This document shows positions 55,260 to 64,000 of a DNA stretch of 64,000 nucleotides, piece by piece (position 1 is the first letter of the stretch; the number at the start of each line of letters is the position of its first letter). Source of the DNA: Cepaea nemoralis (lineage: Eukaryota; Mollusca; Gastropoda; Stylommatophora; Helicidae); NCBI GenBank assembly GCA_014155875.1, contig JACEFZ010014453.1:299139-363138 (forward strand), given 5' to 3'. Made by a program: the position numbers and the translations under genes. The notes below the pieces were generated by a model that had not been told where the DNA came from, searched no databases, and was given only the letters and a program-made list of their open reading frames with translations.

Positions 55260-55267
55260 TTCTCCCC
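55260..55267 (-). other. Element B polypurine tract
   Basis: GGGGAGAA on the minus strand lies directly against the 3' LTR, the expected primer for plus-strand DNA synthesis. Confidence 0.7.
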
Positions 55268-56671
55268 GGGTACTTCAATGAAAGATGCCATCTTTCATTC
55301 ATGATGTATGTATATACTGGGGTAGTGTTAATTTCATGTCAGAGACTACTTTTTCCCAGTGTTATGCATGAAAATACATATAAGGCATAGAAACAAAAAA
55401 AATGTAAGTTGCATTGAAATGACAAATGAAGTACAATTTTTTAACACAATTCAGGTTTCATCCCCCTGATGCCTGGTTACATCCATCGCAATAATACCCA
55501 GTCAGATCAGTAGCACCAGCTTCACGCATCTACCTCGCAGCTATTTTGAAAAAAAACGTAATAATATGATTGTTTTGCAACAACCATCTAGCCAGACTGA
55601 AATACGGCTTTGTATTAGTCGTATTAAACACTTAAACTCTGCCCTCATTTGGTCAAGAGCTCTTATGTTGGTTTGCAATGTTGGCAGCTCTATGACATGC
55701 TTGGAGGACGCCTACCTGCTGTGTTAACCATTTGAGCAACAAAATGTCTATCTATACAATACACATTAATGAATATGTTTCAAATTATGGCCCTTGATGT
55801 AATTCACAAATGCAAGGGAAGTAATTTTGACAATAAAGAAATTCTATAAATTGCAATAATTATTTAATTTCTTAGCGTCATTGCTTGACGTTTCTTCATA
55901 TTGACGAGAAAAAGTCGGTAATATGAATACATTAATCAAGATATGATTCTAAGATTACACTAATCAAAATAAATAAGTACCAAATTGGTATATTATATTT
56001 TATAGATTCAAAAGGATTTTACAAGTGTCATAAATTTTTGAAATTTTGTATGTCGTCTGCTAATTTGGTAGACTTTTTAAATTACACCGGAAATATATAC
56101 GAAACGCACAATTTGGTTGATGTTACATTTTCTGAACACAAATGATCCGGTTTTATTTCGGAACGGATAGTAAAATGTTCTCACAGTTCGTGTTTGATGT
56201 TATAGTATCACAACGGATTATGATGGAATGTTCTTATTTCCGATGTGTTCACAACTTCTGGATAAAGATCGACTGTTCTTATTTCTGATGTTAAACGTCG
56301 AACAATTTGGATTACATTAGCTGCAGAGGTGGTGTAGGAGTCAATGTTCAGTCCACATTTGCACATGTTAAAATATCACGGTGAAAAAAATCACCCACAA
56401 ATGTCACAATGGTAAAGTTCGCTTCTGGTAAGTGGATAAGCGTCTGTGACCCTGTTGTTGGTGTCTATATACAATTAATATTGTTCTCATTCTAACACAC
56501 ACTACACAATTATACTACACTCATTACATAACTTGATTAAAATAAGAATATTATACATGTCGGTTTCTAAACCGTATCACAACTTTACTTATAGACCTTA
56601 CACAGTAGGTGACTGGAAAAATTCACACATTGGTGGCTGTGTTGGGATGAGTGTAATATTACACAGTGCAC
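55268..56671 (-). other. Element B 3' internal region, integrase missing
   Basis: An integrase gene would be expected here, downstream of RNase H. Instead there are 1.4 kb of AT-rich DNA with no long frame and no visible HH-CC or DDE motifs. It may be untranslated sequence left after a deletion. Confidence 0.6.
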
Positions 56672-57640
56672 TCAGACATTGCTTACTGGGTCTGTCGGAC
56701 AACGGGACAAAAGGTCGGCGATTGTATTCATTCTGCCGGGAATATGGCGAACTTCAAAACTGAAATTCTGAAGCTTCAAGGACCAGCGAGCAATCATGTT
56801 ATTTGATGGTACTGCAGAATTGATATACCTTAATGGACTGTTGTCAGTTTCGATGATAAAGTGACGTCCTAGAAGATATTTGGACAGCTTTGTGACACTT
56901 TCTACTAAGGCCAATGCCTCTAATTGCGGAATGGACCAAGACCGCTCTCGGGGCCTTAGTTCTCTTGATAGAAAACAAACGGGATGTAGAATGTCGTTGT
57001 ATTCCTGCAATAGGACTGCACCGATCGCAATGGAGCTAGCATCTGTTCTCAATCTGAAAGGTAAACGAATGTTGGGCAATTTAAGGATGAGATTAGGTGA
57101 ATTCTTATCAGAAAAGTGTGCCAAAACTTTATCAAATGCATTTCGTAGGCATTCATCGTTTACAACTTTTTCGGGTTTATTTTTGGTTAGTAAGTTAGAA
57201 AAAACCTCAGTCAGTTCTGAAAAATCAGGAATAAAGTTTCTGTAATAATTAATAAGTCCCAACAAACTGCGGACTTGTTTCTTATTTGTTGGAAGTGACA
57301 GTTTTAGAATTTTGGAGACAATTTTGTTGTCTGTCATGACAAAGCCATTGGATATTCTGTACCCCAAAAATGATATCTCTTGGTAAGCCATGCTCACCTT
57401 TGAAGGCTTCACTGTCAGTCAGTGCTGTCTGATACTAGGTAGTAGTGGTAGAACGTCCTGTCCCGGTGTCAATGTTATAGTTCCGTCGTTGTCTCTGTAT
57501 GGACACAGATGTCGTCGATATAGGGAATGATATTAGGAATGTCAGATAGAAGGAGTCGTACAGCAGACAAGGCAAGTCTGAAGTTACTGGATCTAAGGAT
57601 ATCAAGTGGGTTACGGTTAAAATCTTCCAAAAGGATTTTC
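56672..57640 (-). pseudogene. Element B RT palm and RNase H fragment
   Basis: The catalytic IPYIDDICV of RT is at about 57505-57525. After a frame break, an open frame of 246 residues from 57412 has FLGYRISNGFVM, VRSLLGLINYYRNFIPDFSE, FRLRTDASSIAIGAVLLQEY, LEALALVESVTKLSKYLLG and IIETDNSPLRY. These are the RT thumb and Ty3/gypsy RNase H, ending HIPGRMNTIADLLSR. The RT fingers before 57640 are deleted and integrase after RNase H is absent. It is a non-functional polymerase. Confidence 0.85.
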
Positions 57641-57668
57641 AAATTTCATGTTGAGATCATTTTGAGTG

Positions 57669-60368
57669 CTATCTCCAAACCTGCACTCGTAAATGTATGT
57701 ATACATTCAATAGTTCAAACAATAATAATACACCATGTATAGTTGTGAAATGAAAACGTGCATGTTTGTATGATCTTTTGCAATTTGTGTATATTTTCCA
57801 AAATATGTAGGGTAATTTGTTGCTGATTTTTGTCAGTAATTCCACCGACTGATGCTTTACATTGTTCAGCATAGGTATTTGTATGAGTTGATTTAACATA
57901 GAGCTTATGAGTGGCAGTAACAAAATTTGGTTCAACAGTAATGACATAAGTAACAAAGTCTGTTGGTTTGTCATGAGTAATATCATCTGTGTTGTGTCAT
58001 GATGATGTGGAAATATAACTGTTTGTGAAGACATTTGTTTTGTATTTACAATCAGTAGTGCAAGAATAACTATCCACTGTGTGCACTTGGTTATGTGTGT
58101 AGTTAACAGATAGTATAGTAGGTATAGTATCTGCCATGATGATTTGTGATCTTTCCTCGGTGTTGTGAACTGTTTGTTTTCTGCACCTTTTTCTTTGTGC
58201 TGATACACACCAGTTTCTGTCTCTTCTTGTTCTGGGATGGTAATGAAGTTGGTATGGTGTGTTACCTTGGTCTGTTCATCATGTTGTTGTATGATGAGTG
58301 GGGTAGTTAAGTTAGTACTTGTTGTGATGTTAACTTTTTCCTCTGTGTGATTTTTGGATTCTGTGTAGTCTGTCACCTTTAATACATTTCCAATTAATAA
58401 ATCACAGCATGGATCGTCTAATAAAGCACAAGTTACTCTGCCTGATAGGAAAGGTGATTTTATATTGGCCCATGCCATGGGATATTTCTCTACTGTCCCT
58501 GAAACAGTTTTGCAATAGATGTACTCATCTAGGTAGTCTTTAGGATCAGCTAAGGTCTTTCGAAGACCGATAAGACAGGACCCTGTGTCGCGTACACATG
58601 TGCATACTGTGTCATTGATGTAACCTTCATGGAATGTTAGTTTTCCTAACGACAGTCTTGAGGTTTTGTTCAATTCCTCACTTTCTTGTTGAGCATTGAC
58701 CTCTTTATATAAAGAATGAGGTTGAGTGATGTTAACAACATTATTACAATATGGTACAAAGTCTGGTGTTGTCTTCATGTCTGTGCTGTTCACTTTTCTT
58801 ACGTTCTTTGCTGAACTGCATTTTGAGTCTATTGCCAAGTTAGCTTCCTCATTGGCAATAGGGACGGCGTGCCCGCATGTTAAGGTAGCATTTTCATTGA
58901 AGGTATTACAGACAGTGCATTTGTTAGAAGTAAATACATCACAAGCCTGTGCTGCATGTACAGGATGTTTTTCTGGATTTTCGTCTTCTGACGCTGAGCT
59001 ATCGAACAAGGCGGCATTGGCTTTGTTGGTCATATGCCTGCCTCTACAATCCATACGATAGTGACCGTAAGCCTTGCAGAGAAAACATTTACGTGCACTT
59101 TTGAACGATCTACGTTCTACGTCTTGTCTGTTTACCATATTTTGCAAGTATGTTAGGTACCCTGGGTTTTTATCGCACATCTCGTTCAAATGGTGAGACA
59201 ATTTACAGTGAGTGCATTGTCTAACTCTATCAGAGGTAGGCCTGTGTGGTTTTTGCCTACTATAGTTGTTCTCATAGTTGGCTGCCGCTACCCAGTTACT
59301 GTCAGTAGCTTCAGTGGCAAAACACTGTTTATTTGCCGTATAATAGGCCGACCCACGTCTTTCCATTTCTTCCACACTTGTGCATTCATTCTCTTGCAAG
59401 AACTTAGAAAAAGATGGTGGAATAGAAGAAATAACTTTATCTCGAATAATGAGATCTTCTAATTTATCATAATTTTTGTTAATTTTGGCTGATGACGTCC
59501 ATTTGCTGAAAATGTCTCGGACTAAACAGAGGTAGTCAGAGAACGTTTGAGTTGATTTTGGACTCAGTTTACTGAACTGTTCTCTGTACCCTGCCTCGTC
59601 TAACATGAAATGTGCCATTATTTTAGATTTAATGTAATGGTACTCTTTTCTGAGGTCTTTGGGGATGGTTTCAATGACTTTCAGCGGTTCCCCAGATAGA
59701 CTCCTCATATATAAAATATTCCATTCCGAAAGTGGAACTTGGTAATGTTCCATTAAAGTCTCAAAATTTTGGGTAAAGGCTGCTATGCAGTCACCCGAGG
59801 TATAGTTACGAACGATACCTTGGTATTTTTTATACTGGTTTTCTTTTTCCAGTCTTTCAGATTTCTTTGACTCTTTATTTATTGCAGTCTCAGTGTCGAG
59901 TTGTTTAATTTTCAATTGTAATTCAAGTTCTTCTCTTTTACTCTGAGCTGCTATTTCTGCTTTCTTAAGTTCACTGTCTATCTCAGCTTGCTTTAATGCT
60001 GTTTCAGCCTCTATTTGCTTGGCAGCTTTTTCAATCTCTGCCTGTTTCAAGGCTGTTTCTGCCTCTACTTGCTTGGCAGCTTTTTCAATCTCTGCCTGTT
60101 TCAAGGCTGTTTCTGCCTCTACTTGCTTGGCAGCTTTTTCAATCTCTGCCTGTTTCAAGGCTGTTTCTGCCTCTGCTTGCTTGGCAGCTCTTTCTGCTGC
60201 TCTTTCATCGCGTTCGGCAGCTTTTTCCTGAACAAGTAGGTATTCTGCGTATTTCTTCTCACTCCATTGAGTTAATTCATCACCATGTAACTGTAATTTT
60301 ATCCCCATATCGATGAAATCAAATAATGACGACATGATGGAGAAAATATGTAAATGAAAATCAATCAC
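57669..60368 (-). CDS. Element B Gag-protease
   Basis: This is an 899-residue frame. Residues about 40-165 are a Lys/Glu/Ala-rich coiled coil containing four 18-residue repeats (EKAAKQVEAETALKQAEI type, near 63-126). Residues about 185-370 look like a gag capsid region (EWNILYMRSLSGEPLKVIE, YREQFSKLSPKSTQTFSDYL). Two CCHC knuckles follow, CTHCKLSHHLNEMC (about 384) and CFLCKAYGHYRMDC (about 426). A retropepsin-like segment has RDTGSCLIGL near 592 and DLLIGN near 670. Past about residue 730 the sequence turns into low-complexity Leu/Ile/Thr, probably out of frame. Start: the ATG at 60368 gives the longest frame; ATG 60335 (MSSLFDFIDMG) is an equally good candidate. Confidence 0.82.
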   Translation of the reverse strand: MIDFHLHIFSIMSSLFDFIDMGIKLQLHGDELTQWSEKKYAEYLLVQEKAAERDERAAERAAKQAEAETALKQAEIEKAAKQVEAETALKQAEIEKAAKQVEAETALKQAEIEKAAKQIEAETALKQAEIDSELKKAEIAAQSKREELELQLKIKQLDTETAINKESKKSERLEKENQYKKYQGIVRNYTSGDCIAAFTQNFETLMEHYQVPLSEWNILYMRSLSGEPLKVIETIPKDLRKEYHYIKSKIMAHFMLDEAGYREQFSKLSPKSTQTFSDYLCLVRDIFSKWTSSAKINKNYDKLEDLIIRDKVISSIPPSFSKFLQENECTSVEEMERRGSAYYTANKQCFATEATDSNWVAAANYENNYSRQKPHRPTSDRVRQCTHCKLSHHLNEMCDKNPGYLTYLQNMVNRQDVERRSFKSARKCFLCKAYGHYRMDCRGRHMTNKANAALFDSSASEDENPEKHPVHAAQACDVFTSNKCTVCNTFNENATLTCGHAVPIANEEANLAIDSKCSSAKNVRKVNSTDMKTTPDFVPYCNNVVNITQPHSLYKEVNAQQESEELNKTSRLSLGKLTFHEGYINDTVCTCVRDTGSCLIGLRKTLADPKDYLDEYIYCKTVSGTVEKYPMAWANIKSPFLSGRVTCALLDDPCCDLLIGNVLKVTDYTESKNHTEEKVNITTSTNLTTPLIIQQHDEQTKVTHHTNFITIPEQEETETGVYQHKEKGAENKQFTTPRKDHKSSWQILYLLYYLLTTHITKCTQWIVILALLIVNTKQMSSQTVIFPHHHDTTQMILLMTNQQTLLLMSLLLNQILLLPLISSMLNQLIQIPMLNNVKHQSVELLTKISNKLPYIFWKIYTNCKRSYKHARFHFTTIHGVLLLFELLNVYIHLRVQVWR

Positions 60369-61202
60369 ACAAAATGTATTGTAAATGGTTAGTAGAAAAA
60401 CAACTTACAATTGATTTGACTATACGATGCGTGCCCACTAATGCATACGTAAAGTTAAAGTGAAGAAAAATATACTCAAGTGCCCTTGGATATGGTGACG
60501 AATGGTTGGGCAATCGGGCTAGAAAAAATGTAGGGTCGTACTTCGGAACCACTAATGACCTCTACGGCAGGGTTATGGATGGTACGCAAAAACCTGCTTT
60601 GTTTTTGGAGAGAAATAAGTTAGCGTGTGTTTGTTGGTGTGTGCCTGTAAGTCACTAAGTGTTGATTTGGTTTGGATGGCGTTGAGTATAATTGTATGTC
60701 GTAAATTTGTCGTCAACAGTGTTTCTTTCAACAGAAGTTACACTCTTTCCAAAACTCTTTGCGTTCCACAAACTCAATACACAAAAACAATCTATCTGTA
60801 TTTGAACACTCACTAACATTGATGACACATCACTTACATCAAGATGACAGTCAGTAAGGACAAAGACATCAAGTTTACAAGATGGCGACAAGGTCAAAAT
60901 GGCGGCAAAATCACAAGGTTGACAAGGTCACATGGTGACAAGTTTAACAAATCACAAATGTTTAACACGTTTACAGGATCAAACAATATGTACTGTACAT
61001 TTACTAATGATCTTAAACATATTTAGACAATGTAGTAATGGATCACACTGAGACTTTTCCGATCACATGTACATCACTATAACCTTGACAAATTTTACAA
61101 GCACAAGAATTATAGTTTTAAAGTTTTAAATCACAAAGACGAACAACACACGTCTAAATATATTAGGTTCTTAAATAAAGACGAGCAACCCACGTCCACA
61201 CA
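60369..61202 (-). other. Element B 5' leader
   Basis: This 0.83-kb untranslated region lies between the 5' LTR and gag. A minus-strand TGGACGTGGGTTGCTCG starts five bases after the LTR (61181-61197) and is a weak primer-binding-site candidate. A diverged second copy of the same stretch lies about 56 bp further in. No gene is seen. Confidence 0.5.
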
Positions 61203-61644
61203 TGTCAGGATCTTCTATTAGGCTCGTTGGCTAACACATGTGAGACAGTACAAGTACAACGTGATTCGACATAAGACACAGCAACACAATCTCTATGGAT
61301 TTATTACCACATTAAATACATAACAATAGTTACAGTAATGTACAACATATAACAACTCACAACCACAATACAGCTCATAGGTCTGACGCTCACGATATCA
61401 GTCGTTCAGCTCACAACCACGGAGATTCACACAAAACGCCTTGCTCTCGACACACACGTCCGTTCAGATGTCCAGTCCCAGCTTGGTCTGAGATTAACAC
61501 ACACACTGTCCACTGCCTCTCGTGGGGTCACGTGGCTTTGCGTGCGTCTGTCGTCAGCGCTGGTCGCGTGTCAGGTAAGAATCTCGCCAGCCGACAACTC
61601 TTGTCCGCCGGGCGCCGCAACGATGTTGCTGCTAGGCTCTGACA
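61203..61644 (-). repeat. Element B 5' LTR
   Basis: This is 442 bp, the partner of 54818-55259 with one visible difference. It is the promoter-bearing LTR in element orientation. Confidence 0.94.
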
Positions 61645-61649
61645 CTATA

Positions 61650-62502
61650 GTTGGTGAACGTGTGTACACGAATGGATAGACGTATCCAGGGCTTGCACAC
61701 ACGTCACTGTATTTATAAAATAGCAGGATGGGATGTACGGGGGCAAGATATAGGTGCTGTGAAATACCAGCTTTAATTATATTAAAGGTGTTCATAAAAT
61801 ATGAACATGGGCTCATGGTAAAAGGTGAGATAAAGAAAGAGGAACAGAATTGTGGTTGGCAATGTCAATGGGAAATATAGAAGGTTTATGAAAACTTATG
61901 CCAAATTGTTTTATAACGAACAATGATATATTTCTTAAGGTGTTTTAAAAAAAAATTGTTTTACACAATTTTTTTTTATTGGCAAGGGAGGTAAAGGGTG
62001 AGTGTCTTAAATGTGCATTTACTGTATGTCCATGTGGTCATGTCGTGTATTCATTCTTTATGCTACTTACTAGGTGCGCACCACTTCTTTACTTTTTCTA
62101 ACTACATTGTTTTTGTACGTCCTGGGGTTTGAAAGAATGAGAAATTTTATAAGGTCAAAGATTTCGATAAAGAATTTATGAGCTGTTCTTATAATATGTA
62201 TATTTGATACAGGAAACCAGAAAGAACCAGAAATGAAGAATTATGTAGTAGTTGACTATATAATGTTGGGGAAATAAAAAGGAAAGAAGGACTGGTTGGA
62301 TTAACAGTGGTATTATATAAATAAAAGGCGAAGAAGAAGTATATGGGGAGGTTATTAGCAGACCATATCACTGGGAGAAGAGTAAAAGATAATTTATTTA
62401 CTCAAACTTGATTTAGGGAAGATTAGAAGACAAAGAGGGAATAGAGTATGGGGATTTGGAGTAAAGATTTTTCCTTTAAAAGGAAAATTCTTTAATTAAC
62501 AT
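61650..62502 (+). other. Element A 3' untranslated region, second part
   Basis: This continues element A after the nested element. It is AT-rich with no coding frame, and ends in AAGGAAAATTC-type purine runs before the polypurine tract. Confidence 0.7.
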
Positions 62503-62509
62503 GGGGAGG
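62503..62509 (+). other. Element A polypurine tract
   Basis: GGGGAGG lies immediately before the 3' LTR, in the position of the plus-strand primer. Confidence 0.7.
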
Positions 62510-62743
62510 TGTAACAGTATTGGGTATTATTAGGATTTAGTGGGAAACACAGATACAGCACGATTGAGCATTGAGACTGAAAGGGGTGGGAGATGCTCAA
62601 TCGTGACGTATTGGGTTGGTATGGGCAGTTAAGATCCAACCTTCGATGTGAGTGGAATCTAACATCAACGCTTTGTCATCAATGAAAGAATAAACCATTT
62701 TGACTTGATCACTGGCTTATTAATCTCTGTTCACACTGTGACA
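62510..62743 (+). repeat. Element A 3' LTR
   Basis: This is 234 bp and reads identical to 47006-47239, including the AATAAA and the 13-bp inverted repeat. It is followed by the TAAG duplication. Confidence 0.95.
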
Positions 62744-62747
62744 TAAG

Positions 62748-63399
62748 CCATCTTCTGGAGTAGAAGCTCGGTGTGTCATCCGCTTTGTTGAGTAGATGGA
62801 GATTTGAGTCTATTTCCCAGTCCTCCAATTCATCTCCTCTTTTGTCAGTATCTGGGTATCCCCATCTTTCTGAACGGCTATTAAAGTCTCCGACAATAAT
62901 GCAGTTTGTGTCAGTTATTTTCATGTTTGAGAGTGTAAGGTCCTTATCTGCTGGGCTATACAGATTGTAGATTCTTATTTTCACGTCCTTTATCATTATA
63001 TCAACACCTATAATTTCCCTTTGGTTGTCAGAGATCACAGATACTTCGCTGCAAGGTATTGTATTTCGTGTAAGTATTAGAACTCCTCCTTTGTGTCCTT
63101 CGCGGTCGAAACGTGTGGCCTGATATCCTCTGACTGAGAATTTGTGATTGGCGTTGAGGTGTGTCTCTTGAATGCATGCCACATCTATTCTATCTTTATG
63201 AAGACGCTGTGTTAGGGAGTCTTTCTTCTTGCAAACTCCTTCGGCATTTCACTGTAGTATGTTGAGTGTCCGGGGTATTTGGTCAATAGCTCTTAGTCAT
63301 GGGTGGACCCCCTCGAGGCAGGGGGCCCGGCACTATCGCCGCCTGATGGGACTTCACGGGATTAGCACCATAACGATTAATTTTGATTTGTGAAATCAT
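62748..63399 (-). pseudogene. LINE copy 2 polyprotein, endonuclease part
   Basis: This is the 5' part of the LINE ORF, cut off at 62748 by element A. IQETHLNANHKF, VGDFNSRSERWGYPD and PSFYSRRWL are present. Against copy 1 there is a TGG to TGA change in the QWNAEG codon (about 63249-63251) and a 53-bp deletion near 63296 that removes leader residues and shifts the frame. The 5' portion from ATG 63399 is therefore disconnected from the endonuclease. It is non-functional. Confidence 0.86.
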
Positions 63400-63409
63400 G
63401 AATTAAGTT

Positions 63410-63644
63410 ACGTTGCACTGCTTTGTCAAGCCTGTGGCTCAGTACATCCGATTTCGACAAGCATTTATTCGGGATGCTTTCCCTAGCCTTTGACTGTCCC
63501 CAGTCTACCTACAAGGCAGCAGGTTTTACGTTGCACTGCTTTGTCAAGCCTGTGGCTCAGTACATCCGATTTTGACAAGCATGTATTCGGGGTGCTTTCC
63601 CTAGCCTTTGACTGTCCCCAGTCTACCTACAAGGCAGCAGGTTT
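63410..63644 (-). repeat. Two 118-bp tandem units in LINE copy 2 5' UTR
   Basis: Units start at 63410 and 63528, matching the pair at 11762-11996 in copy 1. Confidence 0.88.
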
Positions 63645-63790
63645 GTGTGTCTCTTCGTCTGGTCCCTATCCCTTGACCTGTCCGACATGGGTGGCCCTAC
63701 CAGTAGCTGTGCTACCGTCGGCATAGCTCTTGGGGTCATTGGGACGCACAAGCCCCTCTACCTCGTCACCGTGGACACACAGCAGAGGGG

Positions 63791-64000
63791 ATATACTGAT
63801 ATAGTTATTCATACATACATACACCACAGATACATATACTGATATAGTTATCCATACATACATCCACTACAGATACATATACTGATATAGTTATCCATAC
63901 ATACACCACAGATACATATACTGATATAGTTATCCATACATATACCACAGATACATATACTGATATAGTTATCCATACATACATGCACCACAGGTACATA
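63791..64000 (+). repeat. 39/43-bp satellite, block beyond LINE copy 2
   Basis: The array of 40861-43000 resumes after the LINE, starting with the 12-bp duplication, and runs off the window edge after about five units. Confidence 0.95.

Larger units (their letters stand above)
54818..61644 (-). mobile_element. LTR retrotransposon element B (Ty3/gypsy-like, defective)
   Basis: Element B is nested in element A in opposite orientation. The LTRs of 442 bp (54818-55259, 61203-61644) begin TGTCAG and end CTGACA. They differ at one position by eye (CGACGTAAG against CGACATAAG). The target-site duplication is CTATA (54813-54817, 61645-61649). A minus-strand polypurine tract GGGGAGAA abuts the 3' LTR. 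It encodes a long Gag with protease and part of RT-RNase H, but no integrase, so transposition would need enzymes from a relative. Total 6,827 bp. Confidence 0.93.
47006..62743 (+). mobile_element. LTR retrotransposon element A (Ty3/gypsy-like)
   Basis: Two LTRs of 234 bp (47006-47239, 62510-62743) read as identical and start TG and end CA. The target-site duplication is TAAG (47002-47005, 62744-62747), and removing the element restores the LINE sequence seen at 11036-11056. A primer-binding-site candidate follows the left LTR and a polypurine tract precedes the right one. It encodes gag and pol with the order protease, RT, RNase H, integrase, which is the Ty3/gypsy order. Without nested element B it is about 8.9 kb. 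Identical LTRs indicate recent insertion. The long 3' untranslated part (about 2 kb) shows no envelope-like frame. Confidence 0.93.
43001..63790 (-). mobile_element. LINE copy 2, full length but mutated, split by LTR element
   Basis: The same family as 7053-12142 lies in two parts, 43001-47005 (3' part) and 62748-63790 (5' part). A 22-bp (GAA)n tail is at 43001-43022 and the 5' end CCCCTCTGC at 63790. The target-site duplication is ATATACTGATAT (42989-43000 and 63791-63802), part of the satellite unit. The joined length is about 5.05 kb. It differs from copy 1 by scattered substitutions, a 53-bp deletion near 63296, a nonsense change near 63250 and a 7-bp insertion near 44300. Confidence 0.92.

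Noticed and set aside
59996..60316. Plus-strand Leu/Phe-rich frames of 70-106 codons
   Set aside because: They are antisense to the 54-bp coiled-coil repeats of element B Gag.

Overview
The window is nuclear DNA of an animal, probably an invertebrate. It holds a C2H2 zinc-finger gene with split coding exons and GT-AG introns, several classes of non-LTR retrotransposon, a tRNA-derived SINE, piggyBac-like DNA transposon remnants, two nested LTR retrotransposons, and unusually abundant minisatellite DNA. A mollusc is plausible from the mix of elements, but the sequence alone does not prove it. There is no sign of bacterial gene organisation.

Layout. 1-2850: decayed minus-strand LINE. 4443-31010: a plus-strand zinc-finger gene assembled from three phase-compatible coding exons (4490-4540, 26220-26337, 29353-31010; 608 codons). 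Its first intron (21.7 kb) is almost entirely repeats. These are a 35/38-bp minisatellite of roughly 360 units split by a full-length, open-frame LINE (7053-12142), then 30-bp, 43-bp and 33-bp arrays. Its second intron holds a SINE, a LINE remnant and a 50-bp minisatellite whose last unit supplies the exon 3 splice acceptor. 31479-36060: a broken minus-strand CR1/Jockey-like LINE containing a 1.9-kb unclassified insertion. 36081-39014: two internally deleted piggyBac-like copies joined tail to tail as a large palindrome, with a 104-bp tandem array made of transposase coding sequence. 39019-40860: a plus-strand LINE remnant running directly into a 39/43-bp satellite (40861-43000, resuming at 63791).

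43001-63790 is a three-level nest. A second copy of the 7053-12142 LINE sits in the 39/43-bp satellite. It is interrupted by a plus-strand LTR retrotransposon (element A, 47006-62743, 234-bp LTRs, TSD TAAG). Element A is interrupted in its 3' untranslated region by a minus-strand LTR element (element B, 54818-61644, 442-bp LTRs, TSD CTATA). Element A carries gag and a long pol (protease, RT, RNase H, integrase) with frame breaks in the protease. Element B keeps gag-protease but has lost much of RT and all recognisable integrase.

The genes form no shared pathway: there is one host regulatory gene and a set of selfish elements. The most interesting points are that both full-length copies of the same LINE family landed inside minisatellite arrays, each with a clean target-site duplication; that the LINE has ~118-bp tandem units at its 5' end, 103-bp tandem units in its 3' UTR and a (GAA)n tail; and that the arrays beside each exon of the zinc-finger gene carry splice-acceptor-like CAG motifs, one of which is the real acceptor.
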